From G020354785 sp964461435 (lineage in GTDB: Bacteria > Bacteroidota > Bacteroidia > Bacteroidales > UBA10428): 64,000 nucleotides of DNA. The notes beneath the pieces were generated by a model. It had not been told where the DNA came from, searched no databases, and saw only the letters and a list, made by a program, of their open reading frames with translations. Shown piece after piece: positions 54,803 to 63,437 of the stretch (position 1 is its first letter; the number at the start of each line of letters is the position of its first letter). The stretch lies in contig CAYWUI010000006.1 of NCBI GenBank assembly GCA_964461435.1, forward strand, positions 1-64,000, given 5' to 3'. The translations under genes and the position numbers were made by a program.

Positions 54803-55588
54803 GTGCCAAAGAAAAAAGAACTGTTAATACTTTTAACAAATGATGACGGCGTTGAAGCAAAAGGATTAAAATCTTTAATAAATGTTGTATCCCGGTTCGG
54901 GAAAATTGTTGTAGTATCACCGCTGGACAGCAATTCAGGAATGTCACATGCAATAACTGTTAAAGTGCCACTGAGGGTGAAAAAAGTCAGGGAAGAACGA
55001 GGCATAACGGTCTATGGTTGTGATGGCACACCTGTTGATTGCGTCAAGATAGCTTTTAATCTGATACTGGACAGAAAGCCCGATTTGCTGGTAGCCGGTA
55101 TTAATCATGGATCAAACACTTCATCAAGCATATTTTATTCAGGAACAATGGGAGCAGCTCTGGAAGGTTGTATCAATAGAATACCATCCATAGGCATTTC
55201 CCTTGTTAGTCACGATCCTGATGCTGACCTGAGCGCAACTGAATTCTGCAGTAAACAGATAATAGAAAAGGTAATAGCTAATGGCCTGCCCGAATCGATT
55301 TGCCTGAATGTAAATGTACCCAAAACTGACCTTGGGCAAATAAAGGGTATTAAAGTATGCAGGCAAAATAAAGGTTACTGGCAGGAAGAATTTGATGCAA
55401 GAACTGATCCGCAGGGTAAAAAATATTACTGGCTTACAGGCAGGTTCTTTAATACTGAGCCTGAAGCATCAGATACCGATGAATGGGCATTAAAAAACAA
55501 CTATGTATCTATCGTGCCAGTACATATTGATCTTACCTGCTATGATACCCTCAAAAAAATAAAAAACTGGAATTTCGAAAATGAATAA
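54803..55588 (+). CDS. surE: 5'/3'-nucleotidase SurE
   Basis: SurE is a metal-dependent nucleotidase that dephosphorylates nucleoside monophosphates, and is linked to survival in stationary phase. The 261-residue protein has the N-terminal metal site LLTNDDGVEAKGLKSL, the SPLDSNSGMSHAIT loop with its second Asp-Asn, GCDGTPVDCVKIAFN, and GINHGSNTSSSIFYSGTM. The start is GTG at 54803: an in-frame stop and the promoter position rule out longer forms. It heads a plus-strand operon with a small membrane protein (8-base overlap), lpxB and a SpoIID-type gene. Confidence 0.95.
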   Translation: MPKKKELLILLTNDDGVEAKGLKSLINVVSRFGKIVVVSPLDSNSGMSHAITVKVPLRVKKVREERGITVYGCDGTPVDCVKIAFNLILDRKPDLLVAGINHGSNTSSSIFYSGTMGAALEGCINRIPSIGISLVSHDPDADLSATEFCSKQIIEKVIANGLPESICLNVNVPKTDLGQIKGIKVCRQNKGYWQEEFDARTDPQGKKYYWLTGRFFNTEPEASDTDEWALKNNYVSIVPVHIDLTCYDTLKKIKNWNFENE

Positions 55589-55877
55589 AAGAATAAACTC
55601 CTTAACTTCCGGTGTATTAATCGGACTAATTATACCCATTTTGTTTTACATGATATTTTATTATGCAAAATTTAAAAACCTGAATTTTATCAGTTATTAT
55701 AAAGATATATATCTGGGCACTTTACTGCCGCTGCTAATAAGCCGTTGTGTTTTGCCAAATCTCTTATTATTTTTTATATTTAACTGGTTTAACTGGGAAA
55801 AAGCATCCAAGGGAATATTTATAGCCACTCTTGGACTCACAATCATATTGTTTGCTTTAAAGCTTATTTTTTACTAA
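55581..55877 (+). CDS. Small membrane protein between surE and lpxB
   Basis: The 98-residue protein has three hydrophobic segments: SGVLIGLIIPILFYMIFYYA, LGTLLPLLISRCVLPNLLLF and GIFIATLGLTIILFALKLIF. It is basic between the second and third. No family function is known to me. The start overlaps the end of surE by 8 bases and lpxB begins 9 bases after its stop, so it must be translated with these genes, and a role in the envelope near lipid A synthesis is plausible. Confidence 0.7.
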   Translation: MNKRINSLTSGVLIGLIIPILFYMIFYYAKFKNLNFISYYKDIYLGTLLPLLISRCVLPNLLLFFIFNWFNWEKASKGIFIATLGLTIILFALKLIFY

Positions 55878-55886
55878 CCGGTACCG

Positions 55887-57017
55887 ATGAAGTATTATAT
55901 TATTGCAGGTGAAGCATCAGGAGATATGCATGGCGCAAACCTGATGAAAAACATTATAAAACATGATGCTGAAGCAGATTTCAGGTTCTTTGGCGGTGAA
56001 ATGATGAAAAGTGCGGGGGATACACTTGTCAGGCATTACAGCGATTTATCCTATATGGGAATATGGGAAGTACTGAAGAATATTGGCAAAATTTCAGGGA
56101 ATGTGCTTTTTTGTAAGAGAGATATTAAAAATTTTAATCCCGATGTTATAATATTAATTGACTATGCCGGATTTAATCTTCGCATAGCAAAATTTGCCAA
56201 AGCCAATAATTTAAGAGTGTATTATTATATTTTGCCCAAATTATGGGCATGGGGCAAGTCAAGAGCAAAAAAAATCAGAAAGTATGTTGATAAGCGTTTT
56301 GTTATATTTCCGTTTGAAGTGAGCTTTTATGATCATCTGGGCATTAATGTTGAGTTTTACGGCAACCCGCTTGTTGACGAAATAGAAGACTTTAAAACAC
56401 GTATGGCCTCATTGGAAGATTTCAGAAATATTAACAGGCTTTCGGATAAGCCAGTTATTGCATTGCTGGCAGGAAGCAGGGAGCAGGAAATAGACAGGTG
56501 CCTTCCTGAAATGATCGCCATAACAAAATACTATCCCGGATATCAATTTGTAGTTGCCGGTGCACTATCCATAAAGGAAGAATATTATAACAAATTCTTA
56601 AATAAAACAGGCATTAAGCTTGTTCATAACCGGACTTACCAGCTGTTAACACAATCGGCTGCAGCAGTAGTTACGTCAGGTACTGCCACGCTTGAAACAG
56701 CATTGTTTAATGTCCCCCAGGTAGTAATATATAAGACTAGCGGCTTTAATTATTATTTTGGCCAGATACTGGTGCTGCTTAAAATCATCAATGTTAAGTT
56801 TTTCTCGCTGGTTAATATTATTCTGAATAAGGAAGCAGTGAAGGAGTTGCTGCAATTCAGGCTTGCCGGCAAAATTAAAACCGAGCTCGATAAAATTCTC
56901 TTCGATAAGGATTACAGGGATGAAATGGTGAAAAACTATGCAGAACTAAGGAATATCATTGGAAAGCCTGAAGCATCGCGACATATTGCGGCAAGAATAG
57001 TAAGTTCACTTGTCTGA
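55887..57017 (+). CDS. lpxB: Lipid-A-disaccharide synthase
   Basis: LpxB joins UDP-2,3-diacylglucosamine and lipid X to make the disaccharide of lipid A at the inner membrane, so the organism makes LPS. The 376 residues begin MKYYIIAGEASGDMHGANLM, a family signature, and continue with FFGGEMMKSAG, LIDYAGFNLRIAKFAK, YYILPKLWAWGKSRAKKI, YGNPLVDEI, LLAGSREQEI and the C-terminal TSGTATLETALFNVPQVVIY. The length is normal and uninterrupted. It is the third gene of the surE operon. Confidence 0.96.
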   Translation: MKYYIIAGEASGDMHGANLMKNIIKHDAEADFRFFGGEMMKSAGDTLVRHYSDLSYMGIWEVLKNIGKISGNVLFCKRDIKNFNPDVIILIDYAGFNLRIAKFAKANNLRVYYYILPKLWAWGKSRAKKIRKYVDKRFVIFPFEVSFYDHLGINVEFYGNPLVDEIEDFKTRMASLEDFRNINRLSDKPVIALLAGSREQEIDRCLPEMIAITKYYPGYQFVVAGALSIKEEYYNKFLNKTGIKLVHNRTYQLLTQSAAAVVTSGTATLETALFNVPQVVIYKTSGFNYYFGQILVLLKIINVKFFSLVNIILNKEAVKELLQFRLAGKIKTELDKILFDKDYRDEMVKNYAELRNIIGKPEASRHIAARIVSSLV

Positions 57018-57040
57018 AAATTTTCTTTAAAACTTGTGCT

Positions 57041-58189
57041 GTGTTGCAAAAAGTCATTATTATTCTTTTCCTGATTACTATAAATGTTAAAAGCAGTTTT
57101 ACGCAGAAATTAAACGTCGCCCTTTTCTACGAAAATAAGATAAAAACCGCTATTTTTTCAGTCATCTCTGGTGCGTATGATATCACGGGTGATGGAAAAC
57201 GGATTAAGAGGTCTGCATCCCCTGAAATTTATTTAATCTCTTCAGAAAATGATTTGCTATCAATAAGAAACAGCGAAAAATCATTCGGACAGTATGAAAA
57301 AATTGAGTTCACTGCTATGGATACTTCGGGTATCTTTAAACTTAAACCTGAAGATCCACCTATTAATCCAAGGGAATATGACGACGACCTGGCAGTAGTT
57401 ACCCAAAACGGGTATCTGCAACTGATAAATAAAATAAATATTGAAAAATATATCACAGGTGTTATTGAAACAGAGGGCGGTTCATCTGCGCCGATAGAAT
57501 TTTATAAAGCCCAGGCTATACTTATAAGAACATATGCCATCAAAAATATCTACAGGCATTCGGGTAGCGGTTACAGTCTCTGTGATGCCACACATTGCCA
57601 GGCATATAAAGGAAAAAGCAGTCATAATAACCTGATATACCTGGCAGCGGAAAAAACAAAAGGGATGGTTCTGACAGATAAAAATAATAACCTTATAACA
57701 ACACCTTATCATTCCAATTGCGGAGGAATGACCAGCAGCGCATCCGGTGTGTGGCAAAAAAATCTGCCATACCTCGTTACGGTTAAGGATCCTTTCTGCT
57801 TACAAGGCAATAATGCCAGGTGGATCAGGAAAATTACGGTACCGGACTGGGAACAGTATTTAAGGAGGATTGGGATCAATATAGAAAATCCATATTCCTA
57901 TGATTATACATTCAACCAGCAAGCAAGAAAAAAGTATTATCATTTTGACAGCCAGCAAATACTATTAACCAGAATAAGGGATGACTGGAGTCTGAAGTCG
58001 ACTTATTTTTCAATTAAGCGGGATGGCGACACTCTGATTTTTGAAGGCAAGGGATTTGGTCATGGTGTCGGCCTATGCCAGGAAGGAGCTATGGAGATGG
58101 CCAGGGTCGGTTATACATACACTGATATTTTACATTTTTATTTCCGTAATGTACGTATTGTTTATTATGATGATATGAAGAGCCGTTAA
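57041..58189 (+). CDS. SpoIID/LytB domain exported protein
   Basis: The 382-residue protein starts at GTG and has a signal peptide (VIIILFLITINVKSSFTQ). The SpoIID/LytB domain spans residues about 115-375: INIEKYITGVIETEGGSSAP with the catalytic glutamate, YKAQAILIRTYAIKNI, SLCDATHCQAYKG, YHSNCGGMTSSASGVW and FEGKGFGHGVGLCQEGAMEM. SpoIID-type proteins are lytic transglycosylases acting on denuded peptidoglycan; outside spore-formers they serve wall remodelling. It is the fourth gene of the surE operon. Its stop overlaps the end of the convergent DUF2807 gene by four bases. Confidence 0.9.
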   Translation: MLQKVIIILFLITINVKSSFTQKLNVALFYENKIKTAIFSVISGAYDITGDGKRIKRSASPEIYLISSENDLLSIRNSEKSFGQYEKIEFTAMDTSGIFKLKPEDPPINPREYDDDLAVVTQNGYLQLINKINIEKYITGVIETEGGSSAPIEFYKAQAILIRTYAIKNIYRHSGSGYSLCDATHCQAYKGKSSHNNLIYLAAEKTKGMVLTDKNNNLITTPYHSNCGGMTSSASGVWQKNLPYLVTVKDPFCLQGNNARWIRKITVPDWEQYLRRIGINIENPYSYDYTFNQQARKKYYHFDSQQILLTRIRDDWSLKSTYFSIKRDGDTLIFEGKGFGHGVGLCQEGAMEMARVGYTYTDILHFYFRNVRIVYYDDMKSR

Positions 58190-58926
58190 CCGGCCTTAAT
58201 TAATTTGCCTGAAGACCTCTCCTCCATTATTTCCACAAGTGCGGGATTCCCTGAATAATAGATATTGCCGGGTCCCCATATCCAGACACGCAGATGCTCC
58301 GTCACATTGATATATACATCGCCTGTCGTTTTCAGGTATATGTCTGCCCTTTCTGATACCAGCTCCGCTGCATCTACCGAGGAGCCATAGTTGACATAAA
58401 ATCTGCTTTTGCCGGCCTTACCCCTGAATTTAAACAGTCCGAGCGTGGAATATGAATCATCAAACCTGAAGTAGTTGCAGTTTAATATCAGATCAGACTC
58501 ACCTATTTCGCCAATGGCAAAATACTGCAAAGTATCGCATCTTATTGTATCATCAGAGACTACATTAACAGGTGCATGAGTGACAAAATGCTTTAACTCT
58601 GAAAAATAAACATATATTTTAACCTTCTCATAATCTCTGAACCAATTACATCTTAATGAATTTTCAATTATCAGGGTATCATTTTTTATATATGTATTAA
58701 TATGTGGTAAAAGATTTTCCCCGCCTTCCATAATTATCTTATGAATTGTATCCTGAATCAATATTATATTAAAGATATCTTTAATCCGAATATTACTAAA
58801 ATCCTCAAGCATTATTTCTTGCTCAACTGTTTCACCTTTACCAATAATACATCTTGATGAATTATTTTCGCAGGAAACAAGTATTAGAATAAAAAGAACA
58901 ATTATAATTAAGCTTAATTTGTTCAT
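58186..58926 (-). CDS. DUF2807 (GIN-domain) lipoprotein
   Basis: The 246-residue protein has a lipoprotein-type signal (LSLIIIVLFILILVSCEN, cysteine at about residue 19). The mature part opens with VEQEIMLEDFSNIRIKDIFN, the typical start of DUF2807 (GIN or head domain), and then has parallel-beta-like repeats such as SDLILNCNYFRFDD and ADIYLKTTGDVYINVTE, ending in VWIWGPGNIYYSGNP. The function is unknown; these proteins sit in the envelope of Bacteroidota and are common and paralogous. It is convergent with the SpoIID gene. Confidence 0.85.
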   Translation of the reverse strand: MNKLSLIIIVLFILILVSCENNSSRCIIGKGETVEQEIMLEDFSNIRIKDIFNIILIQDTIHKIIMEGGENLLPHINTYIKNDTLIIENSLRCNWFRDYEKVKIYVYFSELKHFVTHAPVNVVSDDTIRCDTLQYFAIGEIGESDLILNCNYFRFDDSYSTLGLFKFRGKAGKSRFYVNYGSSVDAAELVSERADIYLKTTGDVYINVTEHLRVWIWGPGNIYYSGNPALVEIMEERSSGKLIKAG

Positions 58927-59091
58927 CCTTATTTAATAAGCAGAAAATATAGTACAAACTAATACTTTAATACTTAAATAGCTGATATTTCAAAGATATA
59001 GACTTAAACTTAATTCTTAAAATATAACTATTGAATTATTATTGGCAGGATATACACAGCGAGATTCGGGTATATTAATTTCCATTTTTTT

Positions 59092-60261
59092 CTAAGGTAC
59101 TACTGAGCCTCTAAAAGATATAAAACCTTTACCATAGAATGTTTGCAAGGGTACATAAACAAATATATTATACATTATTACTGGCTCAGCTATTATAATT
59201 TGGTAATATTCATTTGATTTAGAGGATAGAAAACGAAATGTATATCCAGGTACTATTTCAATATATTTCCAGGATGCGAACCAATCATATTCATAAGTTA
59301 ATCCCCATAAATTATATTCTTTACCTTTTTCTAATGCATAAGGAATAGGAGGGTCCATATACCATTTAGGCGTAACTAATAATGGTTCATTAAGTGAAAA
59401 CGGCTTTCCAATGTTACTTTTTTTCACTTGAGTTAACCTATCATCATATGGATTTTGATAAGCATCCATATTGGAAGATGTAGGCCAACACCAATATTTA
59501 ATATGATACTCAGATTTTCCTGATGCATCATATCTATAATTTATCTGAGCTCTAACAATTTTTCTCATTTCATCGTCAGCAAGATTTATACTTGTTTTAT
59601 CAGTAGTGCTTTTTTTCGTACTGCTTATCATTTCTACTGCATTAGTTATGTCAGCTTTATATACATCATTTGTTACCAGTGTAATAATTATTAACGGATT
59701 CATTATACTATCTGCAAACTTTTTATTTATAATTAATTCATTATATGAATTATTTCTTATTTCAAAAGCAGGAATATAATCATCATTATCTGCCGTGTCT
59801 GTCTTATCTGTCTCAATCTCAGAACCAATAGCGATAACAGGATTTAATTTAAAATCGCAACTATCTTTATTATAAAATACAATACCTGAACTATACCTGA
59901 TTTCTTTATGTGTGAATTCCTTTTCAGATAGATTAATATACTCTGAATAATTTGTGCTTTTATTAATATTAGAATATTTTTTATACAGTTCTATAAGCTT
60001 GATTTGATTTTCATTAATGTCTTCTAATACATGGTATATATCTGATAATTGAATTTCTCCTGATTTAATTAGATTAACCATATTTATTGCGTTATCATAA
60101 AGATTAATGTTTACTTCCTTTTGAAAACTATCATTGGTATTAATTATTATATCTCTGATATGATATAGTGTTTTATTACTATTGAATGAATCTTTGCTAA
60201 GATCATCTTTAGTGCATGATATAGCAATAATTAACATAAAAGATAATCGTATTAATTTCAT
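59092..60261 (-). CDS. Orphan lipoprotein, AT-rich
   Basis: The 389-residue protein has a lipoprotein signal (LIRLSFMLIIAISCTKDD, cysteine at 16). The N-terminal half is helical and lysine-rich (IKLIELYKKYSNINKS), and the C-terminal half is beta-rich with many aromatics (YNLWGLTYEYDWFASWKYI). I recognise no domain. Codon and base use are more AT-biased than the flanking core genes, as for its downstream neighbour at 60328, which suggests acquisition. No sorting domain is seen. The upstream gap to the next gene is 66 bases, so these two are probably one transcript. Confidence 0.6.
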   Translation of the reverse strand: MKLIRLSFMLIIAISCTKDDLSKDSFNSNKTLYHIRDIIINTNDSFQKEVNINLYDNAINMVNLIKSGEIQLSDIYHVLEDINENQIKLIELYKKYSNINKSTNYSEYINLSEKEFTHKEIRYSSGIVFYNKDSCDFKLNPVIAIGSEIETDKTDTADNDDYIPAFEIRNNSYNELIINKKFADSIMNPLIIITLVTNDVYKADITNAVEMISSTKKSTTDKTSINLADDEMRKIVRAQINYRYDASGKSEYHIKYWCWPTSSNMDAYQNPYDDRLTQVKKSNIGKPFSLNEPLLVTPKWYMDPPIPYALEKGKEYNLWGLTYEYDWFASWKYIEIVPGYTFRFLSSKSNEYYQIIIAEPVIMYNIFVYVPLQTFYGKGFISFRGSVVP

Positions 60262-60327
60262 AATCTTGGTGTTATATTAATTAGTACAATTTAATATGAA
60301 TTTTTAAAATATTCTATCCTTTATATT

Positions 60328-61107
60328 TTACAAATAAATGTTATAACCTAAAGAAAATGAAAATCTATATTTGGTATTGTAATCTTTATATGGAATCATT
60401 ATTATTGTTCCTGATTTAATATATATACCGGTGTTATTAATAAGTTTTAAATTGATTTCTCCAAAAAGAGGATTTATATATTTTATATCACCGTTAGTTT
60501 CCCCTACATTGAAAATTGATTGGGATAAACATAAGTTTATATTTAATAAGTTATTAAGTATTATTAGTTTCCCAAAATTTAAATATAGTCCCGAAGTTAT
60601 ATGAAAACCATCAATAGCTCTTACATTACTTGAACTATTACTCTGAGAATTAATAGAATTCTCAACTGAAACAAATTTATCGCCAATTATTAACCCAACA
60701 TGCAAATATTCTTTATTATTATTTGTTTTTACTTTTTTCCCAAAATCCAATCGTCCAAAAAGTCCGCTTGAAACTGTATGATTGACAATAACTTCAGCTT
60801 TATCAGATAATTTTAATCCATTATATATTTCACTTATTAACGCTTCTCCAAGCAGGTAATTTTCATAATTAATAAAAATTCCTTTTTCTGTTTTTGGTTT
60901 AAGTGAGAAGCCAAAATTAATTCCTAAAAAATTACTGTTTCTTATATCTATCTCATAATTATCTGATTCATGACAGTAAGAAATATTATGGAATTGATAA
61001 GATACGCCTGAAAATATATTAAGCTTATGACTAAGGTATTTATTGTTTTCCTGCCCATTAATTGAATACGTTATAAATAAACTTATAAGAATTAATACTT
61101 TTTTCAT
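60328..61107 (-). CDS. Outer-membrane beta-barrel-like protein, orphan
   Basis: The 259-residue protein has a signal peptide (VLILISLFITYSINGQENN) and a mature part built of about ten amphipathic strands, for example GINFGFSLKPKTEKGIFINYEN and GIYIKSGTIIMIPYKDY. It ends YRFSFSLGYNIYL, with the terminal hydrophobic pattern of outer-membrane barrels. Quoted stretches are illustrations of the pattern. No specific family is recognised. It is followed by the AT-rich lipoprotein gene, so a barrel and a lipoprotein could work together at the outer membrane; that is inference. Confidence 0.55.
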   Translation of the reverse strand: MKKVLILISLFITYSINGQENNKYLSHKLNIFSGVSYQFHNISYCHESDNYEIDIRNSNFLGINFGFSLKPKTEKGIFINYENYLLGEALISEIYNGLKLSDKAEVIVNHTVSSGLFGRLDFGKKVKTNNNKEYLHVGLIIGDKFVSVENSINSQSNSSSNVRAIDGFHITSGLYLNFGKLIILNNLLNINLCLSQSIFNVGETNGDIKYINPLFGEINLKLINNTGIYIKSGTIIMIPYKDYNTKYRFSFSLGYNIYL

Positions 61108-61385
61108 TCAGGCAGGTTTTATTTATGATATATGAATACTAAACTCAAATTATTGCTTACATTGAACTCTGATAATAAATTTAATAAATATTTTAATTAT
61201 GAACAAGTTAATAAAAAATGAACGGTTAATATTTGACATTGAACGGCAATTTTGTTATTAATGTAATAATAAAAAAACCAGTTAAGATAATAGATGAACC
61301 GTTAATTCGCAATTATAGGGAGGGGAAGGGAAATTTCTTCAGCAGTTCCTTTACTTTTTAAAAATGAAACCAACTAAAATGTTTA
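61108..61385. other. AT-rich gap with a short repeated motif
   Basis: No gene is seen between the barrel-like gene and the acyloxyacyl hydrolase gene. Near-copies of ATGAACGGTTAAT and ATGAACCGTTAAT occur within 100 bases of each other (about 61218 and 61293). They differ by one base and are direct, not inverted. Their meaning is unknown. Confidence 0.3.
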
Positions 61386-62492
61386 CTACCAATAATAACC
61401 TATTCCCCATTCCACAAAGTCGGCTTTGGCTTTATGAGCCTTAAGGGAAATGTTTAACAGGACATGACTGGTTAGCTTATATTTGAGTGCAAGGCGGCTG
61501 TAAAAAAGAGATAAATCGGTATACTTTGAATAAAGGTAGCGGCCTATATTTATAGTCATCAAAACCCTGTTATAAATTAACGTATGTGAACCGTGCAATC
61601 CGAATTTGAACAGATTTGACAAATCCTTATTCAATACTCCATCAACAGCCAGTGCTTCGCTTAAAGACTGGTCGTAAAACAAATCCGCTCCAAGCCCGAT
61701 TCTTCTCTTAAGGTTCAGATGTCTCTCATACTCAAATGACAATGACGAAATGAAATAGTGTTTATTATACAGATTGTCGTACACCTTGACTCCGGCTGAA
61801 TAAATAACACCATAATAATTCTTTTTGTAATCCCCTGGCAATTCCAGTACTGTTCTTTCCTTGTCTGTATTATTTATAAAATAACATAATCCGATTGAAC
61901 CTGACAGCACATTTAACCCGTAATTGGGAGATTTTACCTTTCCGTTGGAACAATGTGTAAAGCCAAACTCTCCTAAAATCTCAAGATTTTCTGAAACCTG
62001 TATTTTAGTATCAAACCCCAGTCTGAAATATATATTCAAATTGGATCCTATAGCTGTGTTCAGGTAATTTTCATGAACATCAAATCTTCTGGTCAGATAT
62101 GACATGCCGAATGAAATACGGTAATTCAATAAGTTCTTATTGTTATCATTTCTGATCACAGGTATGTTCATGAATCCGTAAAGGGCATGTACTTTTCCAA
62201 GTACTTCGGGATTGCCGTAGTCAAAAAAAACATAGCCAATGCCGGTCCTTGGATTTCTGTATAGCTGTTCCCATATATGTCTGCCGAATGTGGGCCTGCT
62301 GACATTTATCTCAAATCCATAGACATGTCTTTCAAGCAGGTACAATATTGATTTGTGATGAGGAATAATAAAGCCGTAATGAAATTTTGAATCAATATAG
62401 ACGTTCTTAAATATATTCTCTTTATCAGTTGCATAAGTTTCTGAAAGTATAACGGTAAGTATTGAATATAATATTACAGGTTTTAACTTCAT
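61386..62492 (-). CDS. Acyloxyacyl hydrolase / PagL-like outer-membrane protein
   Basis: The 368-residue protein has a signal peptide (ILYSILTVILSETYA) and a mature beta-barrel pattern. The motif THCSNGKVKSPNYGLNVLSG, with the catalytic His-Ser pair in HCSNG, matches the PagL/acyloxyacyl-hydrolase group that removes fatty acyl chains from lipid A. The barrel is longer than classical PagL of about 150 residues; this extended form is common in Bacteroidota. It ends GIGYYW with a terminal aromatic as outer-membrane barrels do. It is isolated, with gaps of 278 and 193 bases on either side. Confidence 0.85.
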   Translation of the reverse strand: MKLKPVILYSILTVILSETYATDKENIFKNVYIDSKFHYGFIIPHHKSILYLLERHVYGFEINVSRPTFGRHIWEQLYRNPRTGIGYVFFDYGNPEVLGKVHALYGFMNIPVIRNDNNKNLLNYRISFGMSYLTRRFDVHENYLNTAIGSNLNIYFRLGFDTKIQVSENLEILGEFGFTHCSNGKVKSPNYGLNVLSGSIGLCYFINNTDKERTVLELPGDYKKNYYGVIYSAGVKVYDNLYNKHYFISSLSFEYERHLNLKRRIGLGADLFYDQSLSEALAVDGVLNKDLSNLFKFGLHGSHTLIYNRVLMTINIGRYLYSKYTDLSLFYSRLALKYKLTSHVLLNISLKAHKAKADFVEWGIGYYW

Positions 62493-62685
62493 TAAAAAAC
62501 AGGCAATGTAAAAAACAAATATAAATGGATTTTTTCATTCCGTGTAAACATAATAAATAATCACACCATATATTCTACATCAATAATACTTATATTTGGA
62601 TTATTGATTTAGAATTAAGAAGTATTTATTTCATAAACCTTTGGTATAAAACACGGATTTAATATTTAAAATTCAGTCAAGGGAT

Positions 62686-63417
62686 ATGTTTTCATTATTT
62701 AAGATAGAAATAAACAGGTTTTTCAGTACTCTTACCGGTTATATAGTTATAGTGGGTTTTCTTCTTATTAACAGTCTTTATATGTGGGTTTTCCCCGGTG
62801 AATTTAATATTCTCGATGCCGGCTATGCTAACATAGATACGTTATTTATAATCTCTCCCTGGGTTTTCCTGTTCCTCATTCCTGCAATAACCATGAAAAT
62901 GTTTGCCGATGAAAAAAAAGCAGGGACCATGGATCTTTTATTAACGCGGCCACTGAGTGATCTGCAGATTGTCCTGGCAAAGTACCTTGCTGCGATAGTA
63001 CTGGTAGTCTTCTCATTAGTACCCTGTTTAGTCTATTTTCTAAGTGTTTCAATGTTAGGTAATCCCCCGGGCAACATCGATGCTGCTGCTACATGGGGCT
63101 CTTTCATCGGACTGGTCTTTCTGGCTGCAGCCTATACGGGAATAGGCATTTTCTCTTCCTCACTTACAGATAATATGATTGTCTCCTTCCTTATTTCCGT
63201 ATCTGTTTCTTTCCTTTTTTTTATTGGCTTTGATTATATAAGCTATATAGATGTCTTTGGCAGGGCCGGCACATTTATTTTAAGCCTTAGTATCAATGAA
63301 CATTACAAGTCAATCAGCAGAGGGGTAATTTACCTTAAGGATATCATATACTTTATCTCGGTGGTCTCAATATTCCTGCTATTTGCGAAGACAGTCCTCA
63401 ATAAAAGGCGCTGGTAA
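62686..63417 (+). CDS. gldF: Gliding-motility ABC transporter permease GldF
   Basis: The 243-residue permease has six membrane helices and the start LFKIEINRFFSTLTGYIVIV, followed by VFLFLIPAITMKMFADEKKA, GTMDLLLTRPLSDLQIVLAKY and the long YISYIDVFGRAGTFI end, all typical of GldF. With GldG and GldA it forms an ABC complex required for gliding in flavobacteria, though the genes are also found in non-gliding Bacteroidota. gldG follows after 20 bases. gldA, the ATPase, is not in the window. The substrate is not known. Confidence 0.9.
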   Translation: MFSLFKIEINRFFSTLTGYIVIVGFLLINSLYMWVFPGEFNILDAGYANIDTLFIISPWVFLFLIPAITMKMFADEKKAGTMDLLLTRPLSDLQIVLAKYLAAIVLVVFSLVPCLVYFLSVSMLGNPPGNIDAAATWGSFIGLVFLAAAYTGIGIFSSSLTDNMIVSFLISVSVSFLFFIGFDYISYIDVFGRAGTFILSLSINEHYKSISRGVIYLKDIIYFISVVSIFLLFAKTVLNKRRW

Positions 63418-63437
63418 TTTTTTATGACAATAAAATA

